DNA of 55,510 nt from UMGS1781 sp045650705 (GCA_045650705.1 JAZRRK010000060.1:1-55510), one strand, 5' to 3'; counted from the stretch's first letter, positions 18,194 through 26,185 are shown. Notes: generated by a model from the letters alone, not told the origin. A program made the numbers and translations.

Positions 18194-18421
18194 TTAACTT
18201 ATTCTTATTTTAAGCTCATCTATAACATTTAGTGAATACCCTTTCTGTTTTACCTCTTTTATTAAGTAATCTAATTTAGCCTTATTTGCTTTTATTTGGT
18301 ATAAATAATAATCAATCAAATCTCCCTCTGCCTGTTCAAAATTTTTACTTGAAACATCTAAATCTCTCTTTGTTTTTAATATGCTTTCAATTAACTCAAC
18401 TTCAATTAAATTTTTTCTCAT
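18194..18421 (-). CDS. yaaL: YaaL-family protein (DUF2508)
   Basis: The 75-residue helical protein begins MRKNLIEVELIESILKTKRDL and contains the family feature AEGDLIDYYLYQIKANKAKLDYLI. The function is not known. It lies just upstream of bofA, as in many spore formers, and this context is the main support for the name. GAGGGTGA precedes the ATG. Confidence 0.82.
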   Translation of the reverse strand: MRKNLIEVELIESILKTKRDLDVSSKNFEQAEGDLIDYYLYQIKANKAKLDYLIKEVKQKGYSLNVIDELKIRIS

Positions 18422-18514
18422 AAATCACCCTCACAATTTGTATTATATGCAATTTTGTGGAAATTATTTAATTAATATTGATATTTAATAAATTTTAAGC
18501 TATAATAATTCCAT

Positions 18515-18590
18515 GCCATTATAGCTCAGTTGGTAGAGCAACAGATTCGTAACCTGTAGGTCGGGAGTTCGATTCTCCCTAGTGGCTCCA
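18515..18590 (+). tRNA. tRNA-Thr (anticodon CGT)
   Basis: The 76-base cloverleaf has acceptor GCCATTA/TAGTGGC (one T-G pair), D stem GCTC/GAGC, anticodon loop TTCGTAA with anticodon CGT (codon ACG), and T stem GGGAG/CTCCC with TTCGATT loop. The discriminator is T and CCA is encoded. The anticodon stem ACAGA/CCTGT has an A-C mismatch at 31-39, next to the loop. The gene stands alone, rightward, between two leftward genes. Confidence 0.95.
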
Positions 18591-18624
18591 ACTTTACGCA
18601 GAATCGAACCAACTTAAATAATTT

Positions 18625-18647
18625 AAGTCAGCTATAAAAGCTGACTT
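18625..18647. terminator. Hairpin between tRNA-Thr and the SWIM-protein gene
   Basis: AAGTCAGC and GCTGACTT form an eight-base stem around TATAAAA, touching the stop of the leftward SWIM gene. It probably ends transcription from both sides. Confidence 0.75.
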
Positions 18648-19103
18648 TTAATAACCAATTCGGTCTCTTATAAATCTATCGTACATCCATTCTGGTCCAT
18701 CATATAATAATTCAAAAACTGTTTGCTGTAATTCACTTTTTGACATAGATTTAACATATTTAATTAATTTTTGTTCTTGTTCTTCTTCATAAGCTTCATA
18801 TTCTTTTTCTGCTTCTTCGACTTCTTTCAAAAATTTGTCAACTTCATTAGGAAAAACTGTAAAATAAATAGCTACTATATGTTTACAAATAATTCTTTTA
18901 TCTTTAGCATGGGGACAATTACATTTTGATTTTCTTGGGTGTTCTATATCCATAAACACATCGTACCTTTTACCATTACTACCATTTACTATGCCTTGAT
19001 ATTCATATTCGCTTATCTGCTTATAATTATTAACTTTATTTCCTTGATAATAATTTAATCCTCTCCAAGTTGAATTGTTACTTGCTAAATTTATTATTCC
19101 CAT
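18648..19103 (-). CDS. SWIM zinc-finger domain protein
   Basis: The 151-residue protein has a SWIM motif CNCPHAKDKRIICKHIVAI (CxC, then CxH) at about residues 61-79. An N-terminal strand region (NYYQGNKVNN...) and an acidic coiled segment (residues 90-120) surround it. It ends in DGPEWMYDRFIRDRIGY. SWIM domains bind DNA or protein and often occur in SNF2 helicases or MULE transposases. Here it is a stand-alone small form. It lies next to a DUF1016 nuclease gene at the start of an accessory region, so a role in defence or DNA handling is possible but not shown. Confidence 0.8.
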   Translation of the reverse strand: MGIINLASNNSTWRGLNYYQGNKVNNYKQISEYEYQGIVNGSNGKRYDVFMDIEHPRKSKCNCPHAKDKRIICKHIVAIYFTVFPNEVDKFLKEVEEAEKEYEAYEEEQEQKLIKYVKSMSKSELQQTVFELLYDGPEWMYDRFIRDRIGY

Positions 19104-19155
19104 TATTCTTTTCCTCTTTTGATATTTTATTATAATTATGGCGAATTTGCCTTAA

Positions 19156-20187
19156 TTAGATTTGTTCATTTAATTCCAAATTTTTCTTTTCTTCTTCTAC
19201 TGCCTTAATTAATTCTTGTTCTGTAGGTAAATGTAATTTGTAACTAGAAGAGAAAATATTTTTATTATCTTCAGGCAAAGTATATTTTACTACTGTTTTA
19301 TTCTTTAAAGTAGAAAGTAATATTCCGACAGTTGGATTTTCGTCATAACTTTTTATTTCTCTATCATAATAGTTAACATACATTTGCATTTGCCCAATAT
19401 CTTGATGTGTTACTTTTCCAATCTTTAGGTCAATTATAACAAAACATTTTAAAAGCCTGTTGTAGAAAACTAGATCAGGATAGAAATGGTCTTCTTCTAA
19501 TGTTAATCTTACTTGAGAACCGACAAACATAAATCCTTTTCCTAATTCTAATAAAAACTCTTTTAAATGTTCTAATATATTTTTCTCTAAATCAGATTCC
19601 AAATAATCAGTATTTTCTTTAATATCAAGAAATTCAAGTACAAATGGGTCTTTTACTAAATCTTTACTTTCTTTTAATTCATGTCCTTTTTCTGCTAATG
19701 CTAATATTTTATCTTTATCTGATGACAATACTAATCTTTCATATAGTAATGAACCTATTTGTCTTTGAAGTTCTCGAACACTCCATCTTGAATTTATAGT
19801 TTCTTTTATATAAAAATTTCTTTTTGATTCCTCGTCAAGCTTTAATAATTCAAGATAATGTGACCAACTTAATTGCGACGACACTGTTGTCGCAATTGGA
19901 AAATAAATATAAAATTTTCTCATTCTTTCTAAATTTCTTTTAGAAAATCCTTTACCAAATTCATTAGTTAATTTTTTAGATAGCTTTTCAAGTACAGTTT
20001 CTCCATAAGAAGCTCTTTCATTTCCTTGTTGTATTTCCATAATCGCTTTTCCAATATTCCAGTATAAATTAAGCATTTCAGTATTAACAGTAGCATATAC
20101 TCTGTTTCTACTATTAATTACTAATTCTTTAATATTATCAAATATATTATTTATTTCATAATCATTATTTATTAATTCATTATTCAA
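19156..20187 (-). CDS. YhcG/DUF1016-family PDDEXK nuclease
   Basis: The 343-residue protein has the N-terminal DUF1016 helical region (NSRNRVYATVNTEMLNLYWNIGK, GKGFSKRNLERMRKFY, WSVRELQRQIGSLLYERL). The C-terminal nuclease fold has active-site elements FYPDLVFYN and CFVIIDLKIGK, then GQMQMYVNYYD. The start is UUG at 20187 with GTGAGG upstream. Family members are found in restriction or defence islands and are predicted DNA endonucleases. No partner methylase is in the window. The protein is full length for the family. Confidence 0.9.
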   Translation of the reverse strand: MNNELINNDYEINNIFDNIKELVINSRNRVYATVNTEMLNLYWNIGKAIMEIQQGNERASYGETVLEKLSKKLTNEFGKGFSKRNLERMRKFYIYFPIATTVSSQLSWSHYLELLKLDEESKRNFYIKETINSRWSVRELQRQIGSLLYERLVLSSDKDKILALAEKGHELKESKDLVKDPFVLEFLDIKENTDYLESDLEKNILEHLKEFLLELGKGFMFVGSQVRLTLEEDHFYPDLVFYNRLLKCFVIIDLKIGKVTHQDIGQMQMYVNYYDREIKSYDENPTVGILLSTLKNKTVVKYTLPEDNKNIFSSSYKLHLPTEQELIKAVEEEKKNLELNEQI

Positions 20188-20392
20188 TGTAAAACCTCAC
20201 TTTCTAATTGTATAGAAGTCATTTGTACAATTTAAAACTAGAAGTATTATAGCATAGAATGTAAGAATTTTCCATAAAATTGTCTTAAAATATTATAAAT
20301 TATCGTTTCTTCCATTGAAAAAATATAAAACTTATGTTAAATTAAAATTAAATAAATCGAATTATATAAAAAGAGCATTACTTTGCAGATAT

Positions 20393-20500
20393 ATTTTTTC
20401 GCATACCTGCTCCGTAATCGCTCCAAATAAAAACTCCAAATGTTTTACATTTGGAGTTTTTATTTGGACTCTTCACTTTTCACTAATTATTTTTCTTAAT
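20393..20500. repeat. Repeat element C0 with a 17-base-stem hairpin
   Basis: The segment starts TTTTTTCGCATACCTG and has CGCTCCAAAT, words shared with the longer repeats at 21450 and 23556. At 20426-20464 an inverted repeat of about 17 bases (arms around ACTCCAAATG / CATTTGGAGT) has T-runs and could terminate transcription. The end (GGACTCTTCACTTTTCACTAA) is a degenerate form of the GGACTATTCACTATTAA arm of the other copies. It lies in the 631-base gap 20188-20818. The rest of that gap holds a short gene remnant near 20560-20610 and the promoter of the next gene. Confidence 0.55.
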
Positions 20501-20638
20501 TTATCTTTATAATCATGTCAAAATGCCCGTCCTTTTTGACCTTTTGACAACAGAAAAAGAACAAAGTATGTTTATATATGAAATGCTAGCTGATATTTAT
20601 ACTTTAATTCAGAGTTAATAGCAATATTACGGAAAAAG

Positions 20639-20667
20639 TTGCAGAATTAAATAAAAAATGGTATAAT
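20639..20667 (+). promoter_or_regulatory. TTGCAG -17- TATAAT promoter of the 20.8 kb orphan gene
   Basis: -35 TTGCAG (20639-20644), a 17-base spacer and -10 TATAAT (20662-20667) precede a leader of about 145 bases. The leader has a CCTGTTTTACAGG hairpin and two AGGAGG-like sites, one near 20742 and the one used at 20805. Confidence 0.7.
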
Positions 20668-20818
20668 GTTTACGTAATTTTCTTTTTTGTCCTGTTTTAC
20701 AGGTTGATATATAGACATTTATTATGAAATTATTTTTTCCAGGAGGTGAAATTCACAAAATTATTACAATTAAAGTATCCAAAAATTCATTCTACTAATT
20801 ATTAAGGAGGAACACAAA

Positions 20819-21304
20819 ATGGATTATAACGAATATTTGGAAGTCAGAAATTCAATCGACGCATATGTGAAAACGGGCAATCAGCGGATGTTAGCAGAAA
20901 TTCAAGCGAACATTGAAACGAAAAATGGGTTGCGCGAAAAACTCATTGAGGATTTAGAACATCACGAGGAATATATTCAGGTGTTCTCTACGGATGAACA
21001 AATCAAAATTATTGGTGATTTGGTGAGTCAAATAAAGCAGAGAGAATATATTTCACATCAAGTTAGTTGGATGTTACCATATGTTTCCGACAAAGCTTTG
21101 AACGAAATTCTTGCAAAGGCTGACAATGTGGCTTTAGTAAAAATAATGGATGATATCAAGAGTCATATACGAGTAATAGGAAATCGTTTTTGTGATTCAT
21201 CTACTTATTTTTGGCTCAAAAGCACAAATATTTTCTCCCGTATGGGTGAAAGAATCACTTGGTCGGTACTATACAGAAAATGTAAAAAGAATTTAAAAAA
21301 GTAA
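20819..21304 (+). CDS. Orphan protein, 161 residues, unknown function
   Basis: AAGGAGGAACACAAA precedes the ATG. The protein is mainly helical and acidic in its first half (EYLEVRNSIDAYVKTGNQ, LREKLIEDLEHHEEYIQVF). It has a middle LVSQIKQREYISHQVSWML and a basic end (SVLYRKCKKNLKK). I do not recognise a family. Codon use differs from the neighbours: GCG, ACG, CGC, TTG, ATC and a CGG at residue 23, suggesting recent transfer. There is no signal peptide or membrane segment. It is a single gene with its own promoter and terminator. Confidence 0.7.
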   Translation: MDYNEYLEVRNSIDAYVKTGNQRMLAEIQANIETKNGLREKLIEDLEHHEEYIQVFSTDEQIKIIGDLVSQIKQREYISHQVSWMLPYVSDKALNEILAKADNVALVKIMDDIKSHIRVIGNRFCDSSTYFWLKSTNIFSRMGERITWSVLYRKCKKNLKK

Positions 21305-21313
21305 TAATTTTAC

Positions 21314-21360
21314 ACACTTCATAATGATTGATGCTTCAGTCGTTTTGAAGTGTATTTTTT
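21314..21360 (+). terminator. Terminator of the 20.8 kb orphan gene
   Basis: ACACTTCA and TGAAGTGT pair across a 24-base loop. The stem is followed by ATTTTTT, ten bases after the stop. Confidence 0.65.
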
Positions 21361-21449
21361 ATAGAATCTATAATTACAATAAAATTGCTTGAAAAAAATA
21401 TATTTTAGTTATATACTGTATATACAGTTGATTAAAGAACGGAAATAGT

Positions 21450-21655
21450 GGAGTATTTTTTCGCAAATAACCACGACAAACGCTCCAAATGTGTGACTTG
21501 TCAGTCGCAGTGAATAGTTAATAGTTAACAATGAATAGTGAATAGTGAATAATTTAATATTTATGCTTAGAGCACTTATGTACTATTCACTATTCGCTTT
21601 TTTCAATAATAAACCTCCCTACTGACATTTATTTCCTTTATGTTTTGTATTAGTC
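21450..21655. repeat. Long repeat C2 (~200 bases)
   Basis: It contains the words TCGCAAATAACCACGACAAA, CGCTCCAAAT and CAGTCGCAGTGAATAGTTAA. It then has repeated GAATAGT units, TGCTTAGAGCA, the inverse ACTATTCACTATTC, and CTGACATTTAT. The copy at 23556-23755 has the same order with moderate divergence. The GAATAGT and ACTATTC arms form a long imperfect inverted repeat, so a MITE-like or REP-like element is likely. It fills most of the 435-base gap 21305-21739. Confidence 0.75.
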
Positions 21656-21679
21656 GTTAGGGAAAACACCGAAACTTAC

Positions 21680-21708
21680 TTGCAAAATCATTTAAAACCT
21701 GATAAAAT
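21680..21708 (+). promoter_or_regulatory. TTGCAA -17- TAAAAT promoter of the 21.7 kb orphan gene
   Basis: -35 TTGCAA (21680-21685), a 17-base spacer and -10 TAAAAT (21703-21708) lie 31 bases before the ATG. The -35 side continues as TTGCAAAATCA, the same eleven bases as in the promoter at 22270. Confidence 0.7.
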
Positions 21709-21739
21709 ATAAGCAACATCTTATTAGGAGGAGTTAAAT

Positions 21740-22105
21740 ATGGACAAACGGAAAGTAAGAAAATTTAAAAATCAACAAAAACGCTTGGCTAAAAAAATTG
21801 CTGAAACATGTGAAATTCAAAGTTTTTCTGTAGATTATGAACAAATACTTCCGAGTGCCTTTATCAATTGGGAAACTAACAAAATGGCTATTGGTAATAC
21901 TAGTCAAATTGTATTTCCAACTAAGGATATTCATAAAGGCAAAAAACACAGGGTAATTGTTGTTATGCACTTTTCAGGAAATTTTTGCAATTCCGATGTA
22001 ATTGGCAGAATTCTACGGCGGCAATTTTCAATAATTAGGAGCGTTGATGAAGGTTTTGAGGTTAGAAGTTCGTTTACTCCAAGCTCAATTGGAAAGCTTC
22101 AATAA
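21740..22105 (+). CDS. Orphan basic protein, 121 residues, unknown function
   Basis: TAGGAGGAG precedes the ATG. The N-terminus is strongly basic (MDKRKVRKFKNQQKRLAKKI) and helical. The rest looks like an alpha/beta fold with strands HRVIVVMHFSG and GFEVRSSFTP. No family is recognised. A protein that binds nucleic acid would fit the charge but is only a guess. CGG occurs three times in frame (residue 4 and a CGG CGG pair near residue 93), unlike core genes. It stands between two long direct repeats with the 22.4 kb orphan gene, and a terminator follows. Confidence 0.65.
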   Translation: MDKRKVRKFKNQQKRLAKKIAETCEIQSFSVDYEQILPSAFINWETNKMAIGNTSQIVFPTKDIHKGKKHRVIVVMHFSGNFCNSDVIGRILRRQFSIIRSVDEGFEVRSSFTPSSIGKLQ

Positions 22106-22123
22106 ACTTTCCTAAAGATTATG

Positions 22124-22160
22124 TAGGAGGCTACTGTAAAAAGAGATTGCCTCCTATTTT
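22124..22160 (+). terminator. Terminator of the 21.7 kb orphan gene
   Basis: TAGGAGGC and GCCTCCTA form an eight-base stem with a 17-base loop. TTTT follows, about 20 bases after the stop. Confidence 0.7.
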
Positions 22161-22269
22161 ATTGTGGACAAGTGGGATGTTGGTTATGTCCATCTTTATT
22201 ATGACATAATCAAATGTTAAATTTACTCTGACATTATCAAATATTAATTACAAAATAATAATGTATAGG

Positions 22270-22298
22270 TTGCAAAATCAACAAAAAAATGATAAAAT
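22270..22298 (+). promoter_or_regulatory. TTGCAA -17- TAAAAT promoter of the 22.4 kb orphan gene
   Basis: -35 TTGCAA (22270-22275), a 17-base spacer and -10 TAAAAT (22293-22298) lie about 85 bases before the ATG. The leader includes GCGGAACGGCACGAGGC, which is GC-rich compared with its surroundings. Confidence 0.7.
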
Positions 22299-22382
22299 TA
22301 TTATGTCAATTCGTTGATATCCTTTTTAGCGGAACGGCACGAGGCAATTTGATAAAATAATTATTTTAAGGAGGATAAAACA

Positions 22383-22658
22383 ATGAAAAAATTCAACACA
22401 GTAGAAGAACGAGAAGCTTTTGATTCTGGTGTAGATTATACAAAAGGATATATTGCCTTCTGTTTAAGACACTACATATACGATTTTCTTAAAGATGGTA
22501 CGAATTATTTCCAGAAAGACTTGTGTGACTTTATTCTAGGAAAATCATACATTCTTCCATTTTTATTGTCAATTTATGTCAACGGCATACCCCCATTGAT
22601 AAATTATATCAAGAGATTCTTGTTTTGTTTTCAATGTATATCGACAATTTCTTTATAA
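22383..22658 (+). CDS. Orphan protein, 91 residues, possibly truncated
   Basis: AAGGAGG precedes the ATG and the TTGCAA promoter lies upstream. The protein starts MKKFNTVEEREAFDSGVDYT, has an aromatic helical middle (YIAFCLRHYIYDFLKDGTNYF) and a hydrophobic C-terminal part (SYILPFLLSIYVNGIPPL) that looks less natural. The last 35 residues may come from a frame change or a foreign junction. No terminator follows. It converges with the LUD gene. No family is recognised. Confidence 0.5.
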   Translation: MKKFNTVEEREAFDSGVDYTKGYIAFCLRHYIYDFLKDGTNYFQKDLCDFILGKSYILPFLLSIYVNGIPPLINYIKRFLFCFQCISTISL

Positions 22659-22672
22659 TATTTCATAAAAAA

Positions 22673-23317
22673 TTAATACCCTAACTCTTCCCCTATTAAT
22701 ATAACTTTTATTCTGTTTGGTACTCCTGAACGTCTTGTCATTAAAAATTGTCCACAAATACAATCTGGTGAATAGCAATTTTCACATTTTCCTGTAATTG
22801 CACATGGTGTTTTTTTATTTAGTCTTACAGTATTTGGAGGTGAGGCTATATCTCGCACCCTTTTAAAACCTGCTTCAACATCTGTAACTACTTTATTCAT
22901 TCCTGCTAATATTAATACGTTTTGTGGTCCATAACATAAGAATGCTAATCTGTTTCCTCTTCCATCTATATTAATTAATTCTCCATCTAATGTTATTGCA
23001 TTGGTACTCATTAGAAAATAGTCTGCACAACATATTTCGCCATATATTTTTCGCTGTTCTTCCGGAGTTTTAGCTATGTCTCTATCTATTATTCTATATT
23101 CATCTGTTTTAATTGCATCTAATAGTCCTGTCTCTACAAGTGTCATTGAGCCTCCCCACCCAATGCTAGCTCCTTTTGGCATTAGTTCTAATGCTTTTTT
23201 TAACGCTGATGCACTATCTGGGTAGTAATATCCCTCTATTTGACGTTTGCTTAAATTTTTGATTATTGTGTTTGCAACATTCTCATAATATTTTTCCTTT
23301 GGATTTATTCTTTCCAT
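22673..23317 (-). CDS. LUD-domain protein (LutC/YkgG-like)
   Basis: The 214-residue single-domain protein begins MERINPKEKYYENVANTIIKNL. It contains the LUD features GASIGWGGSMTLVETGLLDAI and CCADYFLMSTNAITLDGELIN, followed by GNRLAFLCYGPQNVLILAG and a cysteine-rich tail (CAITGKCENCYSPDCICG) that could bind metal. Related LutC proteins work with LutAB in lactate oxidation, but stand-alone LUD proteins of clostridia have unknown roles, and lutAB are not here. AAAGGAG precedes the ATG. Confidence 0.87.
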   Translation of the reverse strand: MERINPKEKYYENVANTIIKNLSKRQIEGYYYPDSASALKKALELMPKGASIGWGGSMTLVETGLLDAIKTDEYRIIDRDIAKTPEEQRKIYGEICCADYFLMSTNAITLDGELINIDGRGNRLAFLCYGPQNVLILAGMNKVVTDVEAGFKRVRDIASPPNTVRLNKKTPCAITGKCENCYSPDCICGQFLMTRRSGVPNRIKVILIGEELGY

Positions 23318-23555
23318 AAATGCATTCTCCTTTCACATTATTATATTAAGATTATATTATATTCCATTAATATTTTTAATAGTACACTGCATTTTATAAA
23401 TAAAGATAGCTGATTAATAAATTTTAACATAAAATCGATGAATTTGAATATACTAATAATGTCAAAATTTATTCACATGTTAAATATAATATGCTAAAAT
23501 ATATTTAACTTAACCCTCTACTACTTATGTAGTAAGACGGGAGCCAAGAAGATTT

Positions 23556-23755
23556 TGGAGAGTTTTTTCGCAAATAACCACGACAAACGCTCCAATTGTG
23601 CGACTTGACAGTCGCAGTGAATAATGAATAGTGAATGGTTAATAGTGAATAGTTTTTTATAAATTGCTTAGAGCATATTTGGACTATTCACTATTAACTT
23701 TTCATTATTAACTATTCACTTTTGTCAATAAGAAACGTCTCTTCTGACATTTATT
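23556..23755. repeat. Long repeat C3 (~200 bases), direct copy of C2
   Basis: It carries the same ordered words as the element at 21450: TTTTTTCGCAAATAACCACG, ACAAACGCTCCAA, CAGTCGCAGTGAATA, GAATAGTGAATGGTTAATAG, GCTTAGAGCA, GGACTATTCACTATTAAC and CTGACATTTAT. It lies in the 546-base gap 23318-23863, which shows no gene. Upstream of it, a CTACTACTTATGTAGTAAG palindrome is at about 23518-23536. Confidence 0.75.
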
Positions 23756-23863
23756 TTTATCCAATAATACCAAACCCTATGGACATAAACAACGTCCCCT
23801 TGTCCACCCTTGTCCACAGTTTTTGCGCTTTTCCTTATTTTTTAGTCTTCTATTCAATATCTT

Positions 23864-24832
23864 CTATAAAATCTTTATATCTTTTAGTTCTTTATATGTT
23901 TTTTCTTCCCAAGATGATGCCTGTACTTCTGCTATATGCTTTTTCTCTAACAAAAGCATTAATATTCTTGATTGTCCTATCCCCCCACCTATTGTATATG
24001 GCAATTGACCCTTTAATATTTTTTGGTGGTATGGCATAATGATTCTATCCATACACTTAGCCATTTTTAATTGACTTTCTAATGACTTTTCATCAACTCT
24101 AATTCCCATAGATGATATTTCTATTGTTTTACTTATTTTTTTATCATATATCAATAAATCTCCATCTAAATGCCAATCATCATAATCTGGACTTCTTTTA
24201 TCATGGGCAATACCTGATTTTAGTTTATCTCCTATTCCTATTATAAATACTGCTTTCTTCTCTTTCCCAATTTTTTGTTCTCTTTCTTTTGGTGAAATGT
24301 CTGGATATAAATCTTCTAGTTCTTGGCTAGTAATAAATGTGATTGTTTTAGGTAGCTTTATACTTAAAAAATGATATTTTTGTTTCATATAAATAGATGT
24401 TTGTCTAATTGCTTTATATATAGCCCTTACAGTATCTTTTAAATACTCTATGGTTCTATCACTTTTATCAATGACTTTTTCCCAATCCCATTGTTCGACA
24501 TATAATGAATGAATATCATCAACTATTTCTTCTTTTCTAATTGCTTTCATATCTGTATATAACCCTGTATCAAATTTAAACTGATACTTTCCTAGAGCTT
24601 CTCGTTTCCATTTAGCTAATGAATGTACTATTTCAAAATCCTCTTCTCCTCTTTTAAAACTTACAGCCTTTTCAAATCCTGACAATTGATCTTGTAATCC
24701 TGTAGAGGTTTTTAAAAATAATGGGCTTTGTACTTTTATAAGTCCTAATCTACTTTCTAACTGATTTTCAAAATATTTTTTTATTTCAGATATCGCTTTT
24801 ATAGTTTCCAAATAAGTTAATTCTTTCTTCAT
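23864..24832 (-). CDS. asnA: Aspartate-ammonia ligase
   Basis: The enzyme makes asparagine from aspartate, ammonia and ATP (AMP-forming). The 322-residue protein is close to E. coli AsnA (330) and looks complete. It has the class II aminoacyl-tRNA-synthetase-like fold: QSPLFLKTSTGLQDQLSGFE, VHSLAKWKREAL, LYTDMKAIRKEE, SLYVEQWDWEKVI, DWHLDGDLLIYD and the Arg motif GGGIGQSRILMLLL. Upstream lie an Asn-type T-box, a terminator and a 13-residue Asn/Asp-rich leader peptide, so expression should rise when charged tRNA-Asn is low. GAAGGAAATAAA precedes the ATG. Confidence 0.97.
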   Translation of the reverse strand: MKKELTYLETIKAISEIKKYFENQLESRLGLIKVQSPLFLKTSTGLQDQLSGFEKAVSFKRGEEDFEIVHSLAKWKREALGKYQFKFDTGLYTDMKAIRKEEIVDDIHSLYVEQWDWEKVIDKSDRTIEYLKDTVRAIYKAIRQTSIYMKQKYHFLSIKLPKTITFITSQELEDLYPDISPKEREQKIGKEKKAVFIIGIGDKLKSGIAHDKRSPDYDDWHLDGDLLIYDKKISKTIEISSMGIRVDEKSLESQLKMAKCMDRIIMPYHQKILKGQLPYTIGGGIGQSRILMLLLEKKHIAEVQASSWEEKTYKELKDIKIL

Positions 24833-24897
24833 TTTATTTCCTTCTTTCTTAATTTAATTTTTTTAATAAATTAAGATACTTGTAGGATATATCTATT

Positions 24898-24939
24898 TTA
24901 TATTTTATTATTGCCATCATTATCACTATCATTTGACAT
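24898..24939 (-). CDS. Asn/Asp-rich leader peptide upstream of asnA
   Basis: AGGAGGTG (24953-24946) is well spaced before an ATG. The ORF is MSNDSDNDGNNKI then TAA. Four of 13 residues are Asn and three are Asp, the product and substrate of the downstream enzyme. It sits between the T-box terminator and asnA. After its stop a CTTAATTTA/TAAATTAAG stem precedes the asnA ribosome site. A leader peptide sensing Asn supply by ribosome stalling would add a second layer of control. The stem has no T-run, so it could act on translation rather than transcription. Confidence 0.55.
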   Translation of the reverse strand: MSNDSDNDGNNKI

Positions 24940-25020
24940 ATAAATCACCTCCTAATTATTTATATTCTCATACATTAATTATTAATCTTCCTTTTCATAT
25001 TTGTTTGCTCCTTTCTATAC

Positions 25021-25294
25021 AAAAATACCAGTATCATCCTACAATAAGGACGAATACTGGTATCCGCGGTGCCACCTTATTTATTATCAAAGTTAAAAAT
25101 TTCTTTAATAATCTCTTTTTTGCTCTAACAAGCATAGCAATTTGATTACGGTTTGCTTCCGGACTAGTCTACTAAGCTATAGCTTTTCGGTAGTCTGCTC
25201 AGAGGTGTTCTTTCACAGTACTCTTATAATTACTTCACACTATACGTAACTCACTTGTATAAGATATAAAGTTACTTTTCCTCTTCATTGCATT
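25021..25294 (-). promoter_or_regulatory. T-box riboswitch (Asn specifier) controlling asnA
   Basis: Reading leftward, the leader starts near 25294. Stem I is closed by AGAGG/CCTCT (25286-25280 area and 25205-25201). The probable specifier AAC at 25209-25207 is followed by A, and AGTA stands on the opposite side. The T-box core AAGGTGGCACCGCGGATACC is at 25078-25059. The terminator stem ATACCAGTAT.../...ATACTGGTAT with a T-run lies at 25063-25021. AAC is an Asn codon, which fits asnA downstream. Uncharged tRNA-Asn should favour the antiterminator. Confidence 0.93.
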
Positions 25295-25300
25295 TTTGTA

Positions 25301-25329
25301 ATAATAACACAAAATACGCTCATTGTCAA
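25301..25329 (-). promoter_or_regulatory. Promoter of the T-box-asnA transcript
   Basis: Leftward -35 TTGACA (25329-25324), a 17-base spacer and -10 TATTAT (25306-25301) place transcription start at the beginning of T-box stem I. Confidence 0.75.
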
Positions 25330-25390
25330 TTTTTTAATTTATAATTTTTCTATTTTCTCTATATTTTATTGGACAAAGGTTCCAAAATGA

Positions 25391-25419
25391 TTGACATTTT
25401 TTTTCTTTTAGTATAAAAT
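25391..25419 (+). promoter_or_regulatory. Promoter of the cohesin-like surface protein gene
   Basis: -35 TTGACA (25391-25396), a 17-base spacer and -10 TAAAAT (25414-25419) lie 32 bases before the ATG at 25451. Confidence 0.7.
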
Positions 25420-25450
25420 GTAATTAATATATAGATAATAGGAGGAGAAA

Positions 25451-26110
25451 ATGAACAAAAGAATAATTGTTTTATTTGTAATTTTTTTACTAATTTTAAA
25501 TATTAGTAATATATCAAACGCTGAAGAAACAGCAACAATCAATATTTCCATAAATAGTACTAAACTACATAAAGATGATGTAATAGAACTTACATTTTCT
25601 AGTGATAAAGTTTTTAAAATGACAGGTTATATAGAATACGATTCTTCTAAATTAGATACAGGTGGAACCTCATCAAATAATACTTCCGCATCATCCAATA
25701 TGGAAACAGGAGAATTTACATATACATCTTTAAATAATTCTGGAATATCTATAATAGAAAAATTTAAATTAAAAGAAAATGTTGATACAAAAAGTACAAT
25801 TATAAAAGTAGCTAATATAAAAATCACTGATTATAATGGACAAGAATATGAAATTGACGATAAAGAATTTAATATTGAATTTGAAGATAGCTCCGAAATA
25901 AATAATAACGAAGTACCTGAACAAAATATAGTAAAAGACTCAAATGAAGTTACTAATGATATAATTCAAAATAACAATAACTCTGAAAAAAATACAAATG
26001 AAGCATTGCCTAACTCAGGAAAAGGAAATAATTTATTATTCTTTATAGGATTAGCTTTAATATTTGTTATAATAACCTATATAAAATCAAAAAGTATAAT
26101 TACAAAATAA
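25451..26110 (+). CDS. Cell-wall-anchored protein with a cohesin-like domain
   Basis: The 219-residue protein has a signal peptide (MNKRIIVLFVIFLLILN, cleavage near SNAEE). A beta-sandwich at about residues 25-150 resembles cohesin modules (IELTFSSDKVFKMTGYIEYDSSKL, with the YDSSKL motif typical after the second strand). An Asn/Glu-rich linker (150-185) follows, then a sortase-like signal LPNSGKG, membrane helix and K-S-K tail. LPNSG is an atypical form of LPXTG. Cohesins bind dockerins. A dockerin-bearing protein is encoded 2 kb away, so a binding pair is possible. AGGAGG precedes the ATG. Confidence 0.78.
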   Translation: MNKRIIVLFVIFLLILNISNISNAEETATINISINSTKLHKDDVIELTFSSDKVFKMTGYIEYDSSKLDTGGTSSNNTSASSNMETGEFTYTSLNNSGISIIEKFKLKENVDTKSTIIKVANIKITDYNGQEYEIDDKEFNIEFEDSSEINNNEVPEQNIVKDSNEVTNDIIQNNNNSEKNTNEALPNSGKGNNLLFFIGLALIFVIITYIKSKSIITK

Positions 26111-26185
26111 TAAATAAGTTTTTAATGAAAATAGTATTATTTTAAAGAATCTAGAAGGTAAATTTTAGTTGAAGAACTTATACAA

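Noticed and set aside
18591..18650. tRNA-Thr as an integration site for the accessory region
   Set aside because: I found no second copy of the tRNA 3' end and no integrase in the region.
20315..20512. Rightward ORF of 65 residues
   Set aside because: It runs through a hairpin and a repeat, has no ribosome site and no protein-like pattern.
20560..20632. Possible short gene remnant (MFIYEMLADIYTLIQS)
   Set aside because: Only 16 residues and a stop; no ribosome site and no recognisable family.
22106..22382. A gene in the 277-base gap
   Set aside because: It holds only a terminator and a promoter.
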